From the NCBI GenBank assembly GCA_903875225.1, contig CAIQVJ010000088.1:1-64000 (forward strand): a DNA stretch of 64,000 nt. Direction: 5' to 3'. Of the stretch, positions 53,775-63,000 are shown piece after piece. A model generated the notes under the pieces. The model did no database searches and was not told the origin of the DNA. It saw nothing but the letters and a program-made list of their open reading frames with translations. How positions within the stretch are numbered: position 1 is the stretch's first letter; every line of letters starts with the position of its first letter. The DNA comes from an uncultured Pseudomonadota bacterium. Lineage in GTDB: Bacteria > Myxococcota_A > UBA796 > SXON01. A program made the translations under genes and the position numbers.

Positions 53775-55211
53775 TTAGCGGCGGCGGCGCAGGAGCCCGG
53801 CGGCGGCGAGGGCCAGGGAGGCCAGACCGCCACCCGCAGCGCCGGTGTTGCAGCCGGTCCTCGGGGCGTCCTCCCCTGCCGTGAAGATGCACCGGCTGAT
53901 CGGGTACAGCACGTCTGCGCTCACGTAGAGGTAGTACTCCTTGCCTGGGACCAGCGCCTCTGGTGGGCCGGATGCGGGGAAGACCTGGATCATCCCCGCG
54001 GGCACCTGTCCGTACACGACCGTCTCCGATTCCACCGGCGACCCGTCCGCGGGCAGGTCCACCCGCCACGACGTGCCGTCCGGAAGGTCGAGGTTGGGAG
54101 GGACGGTGGGCGAAGTCGCGTCGGCCGCCAGAACGTAGATGTACCTCGCCCGGCCGGGCAGCCAGCGCAGGGTGCCGTCCGATCCGATCCCCTCGGCGTC
54201 CGAGCATTGCTCGGGCTCGTACGCGAGTTGCTCGTCCAGCGGACCAGCGCCCTGGGTATCCCCCGCGAAGTCGTCGGGGACGACGCCGCGGTGGGTGAGC
54301 TCTCCCTCGAAGAAGGCCATCATCCGCGCCTGGTCGGTGGTCGGGATGATGGACAGGTAGGGGTCCTCGGGGGATGAGCGCTCGAAGCCGTTGTTCTGCT
54401 CGGGGGGGTATGTGCCGAAGCCGATGGTGGGGATCCAGCCCGCCGCCATCGCCAGCCCCCGATCGTTGAACTGGTTCGCGAAGTTGCCCTCGAAGTCGGT
54501 GTTGAACACCGCCGCGCCCTCCGACGCGACCGAGGAGTGACAGCACTCGCAGGACCCGGACTCCACCTGGCCACGCACCCAGTCGACTTCGGCCACGTAC
54601 TCCGGGTCGTCCATCCGGGGGTCGGGCTCGTCCGCGAGCGGGTTGGCCGGAACGGCCGTGTACCCGCGTTGACGGATCACCGGCGCGCACTGGGCGTAGT
54701 CGGAGAAGTGGCGGCCCTCCTCGGTCGCGCCGGACACCATGTCCCAGGTGCAGACCTGCCCGTTCGCAGACTGGCCCGCGGGCTCCCCCGGGAGCGGGTC
54801 GCTGCACTCCTGCACGGGCTGGGGGAACGGATCGTCCAGGGCCTCGATCTCGTCGGTGCCCGAGCATGTGCTCGAGGGCTCCCAGTACCCGTTGGCGAAG
54901 ACCTCGCAGCCGAAGCGGTTGCTGCCACAGTTCGATGCGTCCGTGCCCTCGACCGTCGCCTGGATCTGCACCCCGTCCTCCTCGAACGTGCAGGTGCCCA
55001 ACTGGTTCGCCACCTCGCACGGCACGCCTTCCTGGAACGTCGCATCGACGTGGGCGCAGTTCGCCTCCGCCTCGCCCACCTCGGCGCCGTAGAAGTCTCT
55101 GCACTCGGGCAGCTTCGAGAAGGGGCTCGTGTACGAGCAGCTCCCGATGGAGTCTCCCTTGAGAACTGGTTTTTCAGAGGAGCAGGCGAGGAGGAGCACG
55201 GAGAGGAGCAC
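53775..55211 (-). CDS. Lipoprotein with a c-type heme motif and a MYXO-CTERM-like tail
   Basis: GTG 55211 gives MLLSVLLLACSSEK, a lipoprotein signal, and 478 residues; the longer frame overlaps the divergent TetR gene. The protein is Cys-rich. Its middle has C-E-C-C-H (in SGSCECCHSSVA), a CXXCH heme site, followed by GWIPTIGFGTYPPEQNNGFE, a pattern I associate with myxobacterial secreted proteins. It ends GCNTGAAGGGLASLALAAAG then LLRRRR: Cys, hydrophobic stretch and Arg run, the form of a MYXO-CTERM sorting tail. Carrying both signals is unusual. Confidence 0.78.
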   Translation of the reverse strand: MLLSVLLLACSSEKPVLKGDSIGSCSYTSPFSKLPECRDFYGAEVGEAEANCAHVDATFQEGVPCEVANQLGTCTFEEDGVQIQATVEGTDASNCGSNRFGCEVFANGYWEPSSTCSGTDEIEALDDPFPQPVQECSDPLPGEPAGQSANGQVCTWDMVSGATEEGRHFSDYAQCAPVIRQRGYTAVPANPLADEPDPRMDDPEYVAEVDWVRGQVESGSCECCHSSVASEGAAVFNTDFEGNFANQFNDRGLAMAAGWIPTIGFGTYPPEQNNGFERSSPEDPYLSIIPTTDQARMMAFFEGELTHRGVVPDDFAGDTQGAGPLDEQLAYEPEQCSDAEGIGSDGTLRWLPGRARYIYVLAADATSPTVPPNLDLPDGTSWRVDLPADGSPVESETVVYGQVPAGMIQVFPASGPPEALVPGKEYYLYVSADVLYPISRCIFTAGEDAPRTGCNTGAAGGGLASLALAAAGLLRRRR

Positions 55212-55256
55212 GGTGGGTCCGGGTATGGATTGTAGATTATGTTTATTTATCGATAT

Positions 55257-55275
55257 CGTCAATCTATTGTTGACG
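55257..55275. promoter_or_regulatory. Candidate TetR operator in the divergent gap
   Basis: CGTCAA at 55257-55262 and TTGACG at 55270-55275 form a perfect inverted repeat across seven bases. It lies in an AT-rich island (about 55225-55272) that stands out from the GC-rich surroundings, between the TetR gene and the divergent heme-motif lipoprotein. Size and symmetry fit a TetR dimer site; the assignment is inference. Confidence 0.4.
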
Positions 55276-55305
55276 CTCGGCGGTGACGCCGGATACTGGG
55301 GAGAC

Positions 55306-55935
55306 ATGTCCCGAAGACCTGGGGATCGGAACCGGAACTTCGCCGCAAAGCGCTCCCAGATGCTGGAAGCGCTCGAGCCGAGGCTTTTGCAGGACGATGC
55401 CGCTCGTCTCACCATGAACGAGCTTGCCACGGTGGCCGACGTGAGCGTGTCCACGCTCCGTCAGCACCTTGGGAGTCGCGGCGACGTCATTGCCGCGGTC
55501 CTGGAGCGCCAGGGGAGCCGGGGTGCGCCCTATCTGGCGTCGGTGGCTGCCGAGCCGGAGGGAGGGCTTGAGGTCTCGCTGCGGACGACGCTTCAGCGCA
55601 TGGTGTCCGGGCTGGAGCACGGCCTCGGAGACGTGCTGTCCAACGGGCTCTCGCTCGGGTTGCGCGACCCGACGGTCGGTCCAGCGTTCCTGGAGACCAT
55701 GCTGGAGCCGATCCTGCAGTCCCTGGAGGCGCGCCTGGCATGGCACCAGCAGAAGGGGGAGCTCGCGCCATGTGACACCCGGGTGGCTGCCCTCTCGCTC
55801 GTGGCGCCGCTCGTGCTTGGCGCCCTGCACCAGCGGGGCTTGTGCGGCGATCGGGTGCGCCCCCTGTCGCTCACCGCCCTCGTGGACGAGCTGGTCACCC
55901 GGTTCGTCAAGGCCTACGCCGCGCCGCTCGGGTGA
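55306..55935 (+). CDS. TetR/AcrR-family regulator
   Basis: ATG 55306 follows GGGGAGA and gives 209 residues. The DNA-binding part shows ALEPRLLQDDAARLTMNELA and the recognition helix VADVSVSTLRQHLGSRGDVI, where the usual Tyr/Phe of the TetR motif is His-Leu. The C-terminal helical part binds an unknown ligand and mediates dimerisation. It is read divergently from the heme-motif lipoprotein, its most likely target along with itself. Confidence 0.85.
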   Translation: MSRRPGDRNRNFAAKRSQMLEALEPRLLQDDAARLTMNELATVADVSVSTLRQHLGSRGDVIAAVLERQGSRGAPYLASVAAEPEGGLEVSLRTTLQRMVSGLEHGLGDVLSNGLSLGLRDPTVGPAFLETMLEPILQSLEARLAWHQQKGELAPCDTRVAALSLVAPLVLGALHQRGLCGDRVRPLSLTALVDELVTRFVKAYAAPLG

Positions 55936-56022
55936 CGTCGGGCGGACCGTTTCAAAGGATGCCCCGGTCAGCCCGGCTTCGCGTCACAGGCGCCCGTGCG
56001 TGGCGCAACGCTGCGATCCGGT

Positions 56023-57129
56023 TCAGTCGCCGGTCTCCACCACGCGCAGGTGTGCGACGTCCAGGTCGGCGAACGACTGCGTCTCGACCGTCGCCCAGGC
56101 GTCGGTCGACCAGGTCGTGCGCGTGAGCGGGCCCGTGCACCAGCCTTCGACGTACCCGCTCTCCCTCGAGACGAGCCTGGGCGTTGAACAGCCCGGCAGG
56201 CTGACGGCGACCGCGCCCTCCGCGTCGAGGAGCAGGCCCGAGGGCGCGAGACCCGGCCAGGCGCGTGCGTCCACGAGCGAGGCCTGCCCATGGAGCACAT
56301 CCACGGCGTTCACGAACTCCCCGTCCGGGAGCACCGTGGAAGCGATGGTGGCCACGTCCGCCCAGGAGCCGACCATGAACCCGCCCGCCGTGTCGTTCCC
56401 AAGCTCCCCGAAGCTGGAGAAGAACCCGTCCCCGCGCGCCTCGGGACTGAACCCGACGTTCGCCACCGCCCCGGTCGCATTCAGCGCCATCGGGTCGACC
56501 GCGAAGATCTGCCCGCCTTCGCGGCCCCAATCCTCGATCAGGTAGAGCGCCCCCTGGTCCCATTGCAGCGCGTCGGCCCAGACTCCGGTGTCGGTCGTGC
56601 TGCCGTCGAACGCGCCGAGCGCGACGCGCGCTCCGAGGCTGTCCTCGCAGATCCCGTACGCGGCCCCGGTCACGAGGATCGCGTCGGTCAGCACGCCGCC
56701 GTTGGGGCAGGCGAAGGTGAACGAGACCGTCGCCGCGCCGGTCGCCACGTCGTAGGCCGTGACGGTGTCGCCCACGCGGGCGCTCACGGCGCCGTCTCCG
56801 ACGTTCACTCCGTCCGGCGGCACGTCCGTCAGCTGCGAGAAGGCGAGACCGTCACCGTCCGAGGCGTACAGGCCGCCAGCCCCCCACGCGATGACGGCGC
56901 CGCCGGCGGGTGGCCATGTGCCGCTGGTGTCGCCGGTGTCGCTGGTGTCGCTGGTGTCGCTGGTGTCGCTGGTGTCGCTGGTGTCGCCGGTCTCGACCGC
57001 GGTGTCGACGACCCCGGTGTCATCGATGTCACCGGTGTCACCGGTGTCACGCGGGCGCTCGTGGCCGTGGTTCTCGTGGAAGCGGAACCCGGGGCCGAAC
57101 ATGCAGGCAGTAAGGAGGAGGAGGTACAT
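56023..57129 (-). CDS. Lipoprotein with a DTS tandem-repeat linker, hypothetical
   Basis: I chose ATG 57129 (MYLLLLTACMFGPG); TTG 57153 would add eight residues. The 368-residue protein has a lipoprotein signal, then a linker of Asp-Thr-Gly/Ser units, then a Gly-rich beta domain (residues ~75-368) whose repeats (AFDGSTTDTGVWADALQWDQ, GGQIFAVDPMALNATGAV) suggest a propeller. No enzyme motif is seen. Confidence 0.72.
   Translation of the reverse strand: MYLLLLTACMFGPGFRFHENHGHERPRDTGDTGDIDDTGVVDTAVETGDTSDTSDTSDTSDTSDTGDTSGTWPPAGGAVIAWGAGGLYASDGDGLAFSQLTDVPPDGVNVGDGAVSARVGDTVTAYDVATGAATVSFTFACPNGGVLTDAILVTGAAYGICEDSLGARVALGAFDGSTTDTGVWADALQWDQGALYLIEDWGREGGQIFAVDPMALNATGAVANVGFSPEARGDGFFSSFGELGNDTAGGFMVGSWADVATIASTVLPDGEFVNAVDVLHGQASLVDARAWPGLAPSGLLLDAEGAVAVSLPGCSTPRLVSRESGYVEGWCTGPLTRTTWSTDAWATVETQSFADLDVAHLRVVETGD
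56921..56991. repeat. Nine-base tandem repeat encoding (Asp-Thr-Ser)n
   Basis: About eight units of GCTGGTGTC on the plus strand encode the Asp-Thr-Ser/Gly linker of the minus-strand lipoprotein. The copies are nearly identical in DNA, so recent slippage expansion is likely. The nine-base unit keeps the frame. Confidence 0.8.
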
Positions 57130-57182
57130 GACCCACCATGGCCTGAGGAGCAATCCGCGTCAACGTGGTTAGCCACGAAGCC

Positions 57183-57521
57183 ATGACCTCTGTGGCGCTC
57201 CTCGTCCTGCTGTTCGGTGTGATGCTGCTCGTGGTCACCGCGTGGGTGATCTCGATCACGTCGCGGGTGGAAGCGCTCGAGGCCGCGGTGGCGAGGCTCA
57301 CCGGCCAGGCGGGCGTTGGTGCCGATCCGCTGCGGATGGGCGCGTCCGCGCCAGCCCCCGCGCCTCCCAACCCGCCCGCGGTGGTGGCAGGCGACGGGAT
57401 GGCGGAGGTGCGGGAGCTGGTGCGGAACGGAGAGAAGATCAACGCGATCGTGCGTTACCGCGCGCTCACGGGGGCGGGCCTCAAGGAGGCGAAGGACGCG
57501 GTGGAGGTGATGGAGGGCTGA
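57183..57521 (+). CDS. Membrane protein with a ribosomal L7/L12 C-terminal-like tail
   Basis: ATG 57183 gives 112 residues (GTG 57165 is possible). Residues ~2-24 form one membrane helix (ALLVLLFGVMLLVVTAWVIS) and a short coiled coil and Pro/Ala linker follow. The last ~40 residues (EVRELVRNGEKINAIVRYRA, then LTGAGLKEAKDAVEVME) match the helix-turn of the L7/L12 C-terminal domain. Such single-pass L12-tail proteins occur in several bacteria with unknown role. The 3' end overlaps the opposite gene by 41 bases. Confidence 0.7.
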   Translation: MTSVALLVLLFGVMLLVVTAWVISITSRVEALEAAVARLTGQAGVGADPLRMGASAPAPAPPNPPAVVAGDGMAEVRELVRNGEKINAIVRYRALTGAGLKEAKDAVEVMEG

Positions 57522-58599
57522 CCGGCTCGTTGCCGCTCGGGGCGGCTGCAGTGGCTCCGGGGCCGGGCACGAGGCCCGTGGATCGCAGCGCGTCCGCGGT
57601 CGCGTGCCCGAGCAGGGCATGGCCCAGGGCGGAGGGGTGGACGTTGTCGAGGAAGAGGTCGCTGACGGGGAGCCCCGAACGGTGGAACAGGTCTGCCCCA
57701 TCGAGGAGCGGGGCCCCTTCCTGGACCGCGACCTGCCGCATCGCCGCGCGGTAGGTGTCCCAGGAGAACGGTGTGGTGGGCTCCGTGACGTCCATCGGGC
57801 TGGGGAGGAGGAGGAAGAAGGGCTCGGCACCGTGGGACCGGGCCAGTTCGGCGAGCGAGGTGAGGTTGTGCGTGTAGTCCACGAGCGAGACGCGCCGGGG
57901 TCCGGACTTGCGGAGCTGTCCCTGCTTCCACCCGATGGCCCTCGCCCGGGCCTGCGGACCGCGCTCCACCCGCAGCGCACGGTCCAGGAGGCGGAACGTG
58001 TTGAGCCGCGCCAACACGCGTTGGGCACGACCGGCCCACCCGCCGTCGAATCGGCTCCATGCGTCGATGAGGTCGCGGTCGACGAACGCGTCGATCATGT
58101 GATCCGACCAGATGTTGGCGATGATCAGCACGTCCGGCTCCAACCGCCAACCGCGCATCTCCAGGAGGTTGAGCGTCTGGAAGGTGGAGTACCCGGGCAC
58201 TCCGACCGTCCACCCCTCGATGCCGGCCGCGGGACCCCCCAGCGCCTCCGCGGCGACGTCGACGAACACGTCGGCGTCGGCCACACCGAAGCCGTAGACC
58301 GTCGAGTCCCCGGTCGCCACGATCCTGCGCACCCCGGGGGGCTTCGGGATGCGTGGCTCGGGGCCTCGTAGGCCCAGCCGGTTCACGTGCACGACGACGT
58401 CGCCCTCTCGACGCACCCCGGGCGCCAGCTCCCACAGGAGCCAGGGGTTGCTCGGGAGCGTGATCGCGGAGCCGTCCGCGGCCATGGTCGGATCGCCCGG
58501 GAGTCCGAGGATCCGCAGGACCCCCTCGATGATGAGGAAGACGCCCAGGACCCCGACACCGGCGAATCCAAGTCGGCGCTCGGTGCGACGGCGCGTCAC
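57481..58599 (-). CDS. Membrane-anchored SGNH/GDSL-type hydrolase
   Basis: The 372-residue protein has one N-terminal membrane helix (VGVLGVFLIIEGVLRILG). The hydrolase part has the nucleophile block ATGDSTVYGFGV, a possible Asn block (IIANIWSDHM) and the Asp/His block FLDNVHPSALGH. Family members are esterases or O-acetyltransferase-like enzymes acting on envelope glycans. The C-terminal ~25 residues are Pro/Ser-rich. It starts GTG 58599 and its 3' end overlaps the convergent gene. Confidence 0.78.
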   Translation of the reverse strand: MTRRRTERRLGFAGVGVLGVFLIIEGVLRILGLPGDPTMAADGSAITLPSNPWLLWELAPGVRREGDVVVHVNRLGLRGPEPRIPKPPGVRRIVATGDSTVYGFGVADADVFVDVAAEALGGPAAGIEGWTVGVPGYSTFQTLNLLEMRGWRLEPDVLIIANIWSDHMIDAFVDRDLIDAWSRFDGGWAGRAQRVLARLNTFRLLDRALRVERGPQARARAIGWKQGQLRKSGPRRVSLVDYTHNLTSLAELARSHGAEPFFLLLPSPMDVTEPTTPFSWDTYRAAMRQVAVQEGAPLLDGADLFHRSGLPVSDLFLDNVHPSALGHALLGHATADALRSTGLVPGPGATAAAPSGNEPVSPPSPPPRPSPP

Positions 58600-58732
58600 C
58601 GGCTACACGGTCGCCAGCCGGGGCAGCGAAGGACGAGCGGATTCCCGGATGGCATCGGTGCACGGTAACGCTCGCGCAAGGCAGCTGACTCTCGCTCCCC
58701 GAAGCGGCGGGCCCTCCTCTTCCCGCCCGGGT

Positions 58733-59866
58733 TCAGACAGCGATGGCCTCGAAGACCGCCTGCACGCCCGGGAGCGGCGCGATGCGCCCCATCTTCAGGC
58801 CGGTCTCCGCAAACATCGCGGCGAGCCGCTCCGGCGAGCGTTCACGCCCGCTGTAGATCATCAGCCCCGCCATGTCCATGAACGGCACGAGGGTGGAGAA
58901 TGCATCGGGCACGACCAGAAAGTCGGGGACGAGCAGGCGCTGGCCCGGCTCCATCGCCGCCCGGCAGTTCCGGAGGATGGTGTAGACCTCGGGGTCCTCC
59001 CAGTTGTGGAGCACCGTCTTGATGATGTAGCAGTCGGCGCCGCGTGGGACCGACTCGAAGAAGCTCCCGGGGACCAGTTCGACGCGGTCGGCGATGCCCG
59101 CTGCCTCGAGGTAGTCCTTTGCCTGTCCGAGCATGGACTCGCTGTCGAACAGGATGCCCCGGAGGTGGGGGTGCTTGCGCAGCACTGCCGCGAGCACGAT
59201 CCCCACGCCGCCGCCGACGTCGCACACTGTCTTCACGTCCTGGAACGGGTAGGACGCGGCGATCGCGGGCGCGACCACCTCGGTCATGGAGCTCATCCCC
59301 TCCGCAAAGGCGGCCTGGACGCCGACGTCCGAGGCGAGCCAGTCCCAGGCATGACGGCCATGTACCTCCTGGAATCCCTTCTTCCCGTCCTGCAGTGTCT
59401 GCGGCAGGCGGGCCCAGGCCCGCATGACCGGCTCATGACCGAAGAACTCCGCGAAGCCCCGGACACCCCCGGTCGCCCCGGTCCGAAGCCCCTTCGACAC
59501 ACCATTGTTGGCGAATCGGCCGTCCCGCTCCCGACGAAAGAGCCCGATGGACACCAGCGCGAGCATCGTGCGCTCCATCACATCGGAGTCGGACCCGGTG
59601 CGCGCCGCGAGCTCCGCGCCGGTGAGCGGCCCCTCCAGCAGGAGATCGGCGATTCGAAGTCGGGCTGCAGAGTGCACGAGCATGGTGTGCGCAGCCCCCA
59701 TGAACCGGTCGTACACCGCCAAATACGCGGGCACGACGGCGTCTGCCGCGCGCAGCAGGAGCCTGCGGAGGCGCAGCGCCGCGTTCACGATGAACACGGG
59801 GGGCACCGGCGAGTCGAGGCGCCGGGCCACATCTGCAGGGGACATCGGCCGAACGGGTTCCGACAT
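58733..59866 (-). CDS. SAM-dependent O-methyltransferase, family 2 (COMT/hydroxyneurosporene type)
   Basis: ATG 59866 gives 377 residues; the longer frame has a poor leader. The N-terminal dimerisation domain contains ARLRIADLLLEGPLTGAELA. The SAM fold shows VCDVGGGVGIVLAAVL, GILFDSES and the catalytic His in KTVLHNWEDPE. It resembles methyltransferases of carotenoid and polyketide tailoring, but no pathway genes surround it. Confidence 0.85.
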   Translation of the reverse strand: MSEPVRPMSPADVARRLDSPVPPVFIVNAALRLRRLLLRAADAVVPAYLAVYDRFMGAAHTMLVHSAARLRIADLLLEGPLTGAELAARTGSDSDVMERTMLALVSIGLFRRERDGRFANNGVSKGLRTGATGGVRGFAEFFGHEPVMRAWARLPQTLQDGKKGFQEVHGRHAWDWLASDVGVQAAFAEGMSSMTEVVAPAIAASYPFQDVKTVCDVGGGVGIVLAAVLRKHPHLRGILFDSESMLGQAKDYLEAAGIADRVELVPGSFFESVPRGADCYIIKTVLHNWEDPEVYTILRNCRAAMEPGQRLLVPDFLVVPDAFSTLVPFMDMAGLMIYSGRERSPERLAAMFAETGLKMGRIAPLPGVQAVFEAIAV

Positions 59867-60014
59867 GGGGTCGCTCCTCGGCTGCGCCCAGGCGGCGTCG
59901 CAGCGGTCTTGGGGTTGGATTCGCGACGGGGGACTTGACGTGTCGGGCGTCCGCTGGCAATCCGTATTCCTCCGGATGATCTTCGGTTTGGGCGTGCGGG
60001 TGTGGCGTGCTCGC

Positions 60015-63000
60015 TCAGTAGACCGTGAGCGCCCCGGCCGTCGCCGACTGGTAGCCGTCCGTCGTGCCGAGCAGCGCGCAGGTCGTCCCGCCCAGATCGG
60101 CGTACACCCACGAGAGCCCGCCATCCGTGGTGAAGCGGAACGCGTAGTCGTAGGACCCGGGGATGGAGGGGGCGGTCACCGTGCCGACGTACTCGTCGTT
60201 GGCGTGGTCGCCGGTGTAGTAGGCGTCCTTGTCGGCGTTGTAGGTGGCGGTCGTCCACACCCAGCCAACGTCCACCATCGGGAGCGATGCATCCGGGCCG
60301 TAGCCCACCTCGGCCTCGATCGGCGTGCCACGGCCCACCGCGTCGGTGATGCCCGTCATGTAGACCCAGCCGTACACGCTGCCAGGCGCGCCGGTCGCGA
60401 GCGACATCGTGCAGGGGTACTGCACGTGGGCATAGTCCACCGGCTCGCCGAGCACGTCCACCGTGGCGGAGGCCGCGGCGCCAGCGGCCTCGCCGTCGGT
60501 CGGGGTGACCGTGCAGACCCAGGACTCGGTGGCCGTGGTCTGCGCGGCGGGGACCGTGTCGTGCAGGAACGAGGTGGTCGTCGCGCTGGCGAACGCCGCG
60601 CCGTCGTCCGTCCACGTTGCGGTGTAGCTCACGGTGTCGCCGTCCGCGTCGGCGCTGTCCACGTCGATGCCGCAGACGAGATCGTCGAGCCCCTCGATGG
60701 GGCCCGCGGGGATGGACACGATGGGCGCGGTGGGGGCCGTGTTGAGGACCGTGACGGGGCTGGAGACGAGAGGGGCGCCGGCCCCATCGGCGTCGCTGGG
60801 CGTGACCGACACGCGGACCACGTCGTGCTTCGAGAACCACGTGCCCGAGAGCGTGGAGGTGGTGGACGCGACCGAGAGCCCGTTGACGCTCCAGGCGTAC
60901 CCCAGAGAGACGGTGTCCCCATCGGCGTCCGAGGCGGAGGTTGAGGCGGTGAGGGTGCTGTCGGTGGTGGGGTTCGCGGGTGAGACCGATACATACGACA
61001 CAACGGGAGGCGTGTTGCTGATCGTGAGCGAGTCGGAGCGGGAGGGGCCAAGGTCGGTGCCATCGCTGGAGGTCGCTGTGCAGACGACGACGTCGCCGCC
61101 CACGACCGTGGCGGTGAGCGGGTTTCGGGAGCCCGCGGCGACGCCGTTGAGGGTCCAGGCGAAGGTCGTCGCCGCTGGGTCGCCGTCTGCGTCGGCGTAC
61201 CCCGACGCCGTGCAGGTGAGCGCATCGCCGGCGCGGGCCGGGTCGGGGCCGATGCTGGCGCCGGTCAGCGTCGGGGCGGTGTTCCGGACTGTGACGGGGG
61301 TGGTGTCGGAGGCGGAGGAGAGCCCGTCCGAGATGGTGACGGTCACGCCGACGGTGTCGCCTCGGGAGAACCACACCGCTCCGTCCAGCGTGTCGCCCGT
61401 CTCGGAGACCGCCACGCCGTTCACGGTCCACGCCCACGTGGTGTACAGGGTCCCCCCGTCCGGGTCGGAGCCCGTTGCGCTCGCGGTGAGCACGTCGTTG
61501 GTCTGGGGTGAGGACGGCGTCAAGGTGAGCGAGGTGACCGTGGGACCCGAATTGCCGATCACGTTCGTGTCGGACTCGCTGGGCCCCACGTCCGTGCCGT
61601 CGGACGGCAGCACGGTGCAGACGACGACGTCTCCCCCCACGAACGCGCCTGCCAGTGTCGTGCTGCGCCCGGCAGCCGCGCCGTTCACCGTCCATGACAC
61701 ACTTGACACATCCCGGTCCCCGTCGGCGTCCGAGAAGCTCCAGCCGCAGGTGAGCACGTCGGACTCCGAGGCCGGATCCGGCGTGATCGAGACCGCGCTG
61801 GCGGAGGGCGCCGTGTTGACGACCGTGGTGGATGCGGTGCCCGGCGCGCTCTCGGCGAACCCGTCGCTCGCGGTCACCTCGACCGACCACACGTCTCCGC
61901 GCGTGGTGGCGGACGCCGGCAGCGTCGCCGTCGCGCTCGCGGTGGAGTACACGCCGCCACGGTACCAGTCGTAGCGGTAGGCGATGGTGTCGCCCTCGGG
62001 GTCCACGCTGGGTGTGCCGATCGTGACCACCAGATCCGCGTCCGTGCCCGGCGACGTGGGACCGATCGAGACCCGGGGTGCGCTGGGCGCCTGATCCACG
62101 TCGATGTCGACGATCGCCGAGGTCGAGAGTCCGTCGCTGTCCATCGCTGTCAGCGTCAGGTGGTGCGGGCCGGGGGAGAGGGAGGGGACCACGGCGTAGA
62201 CGTTGCCGGAGGCGTCGGCGGGGGAGGTGTCGAGAACCCCGTCCACGTCGGAGGTCCACTCGAGATCCAGGGCCTCGGGCGAATCCTCGTTGTCCACCAC
62301 CACGCCCGACAGCGTGACAGCCTGGTCTTCCCCGTAGATGGCCCCGTCGGTGGGCGTGTCGATGGTGACGATGGGGCCGTCGCCGACGCGCAGTGTGACC
62401 GATTGCGAGCAGGAGGCGCCGTCCGTGTCGGTCGCGGAGAGCGTCAGCACGTGGCTCCCTGCCCCGAAGGCGGCCGAGGCTGCGACCTCCCCGGAGCCGT
62501 CCACCACGCCGTTCGACAGGCCGACGCCGTTGTCGGCCCACTCGACGGTGAGGGCACCCCCATCCGCGTCCGACACCGTACCGTCGAGCGACACCAGCGA
62601 GTCCACCGCGGCGAAGGCCCCGTCGACCGGTGCCACGATCACGCACTCGGGCGCGCGATTGCCCTCCGCCACGTCGAGGACGACACACTCCGTGGATGTA
62701 TTGCCCGACTGGTCCGTCGCGGCAAGGCAGCAGGTCTGGGGGCCCGCAGTCAGGAGCGTGGTCTGGGTCTCGCACAGGCCGGTCGCATCCGGTTCGCACG
62801 GGATGTCCAGCGCGTTCCCCGCCTCGTCCTCCCAGGCGACGAGCAGGTCGCCAGGTGCATCCTCGGCGTCCGTCACCCGCCCGGAGAAGGTCACCGCGTC
62901 CCCCACGCGCAGCGCGTCGTCCGCCGAGGGCGAGAGGATCGTCACCACCGGTGCGGAGCCCGCCGTGATCGTGACCCCGACCGTGGATGTGTCACTCGCG

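Noticed and set aside
59785..62799. A 1004-codon minus-strand frame overlapping the PKD lipoprotein
   Set aside because: It is another frame of the same strand; the chosen frame has a lipoprotein signal and clear repeated beta domains, this one only Arg/His-rich sequence.
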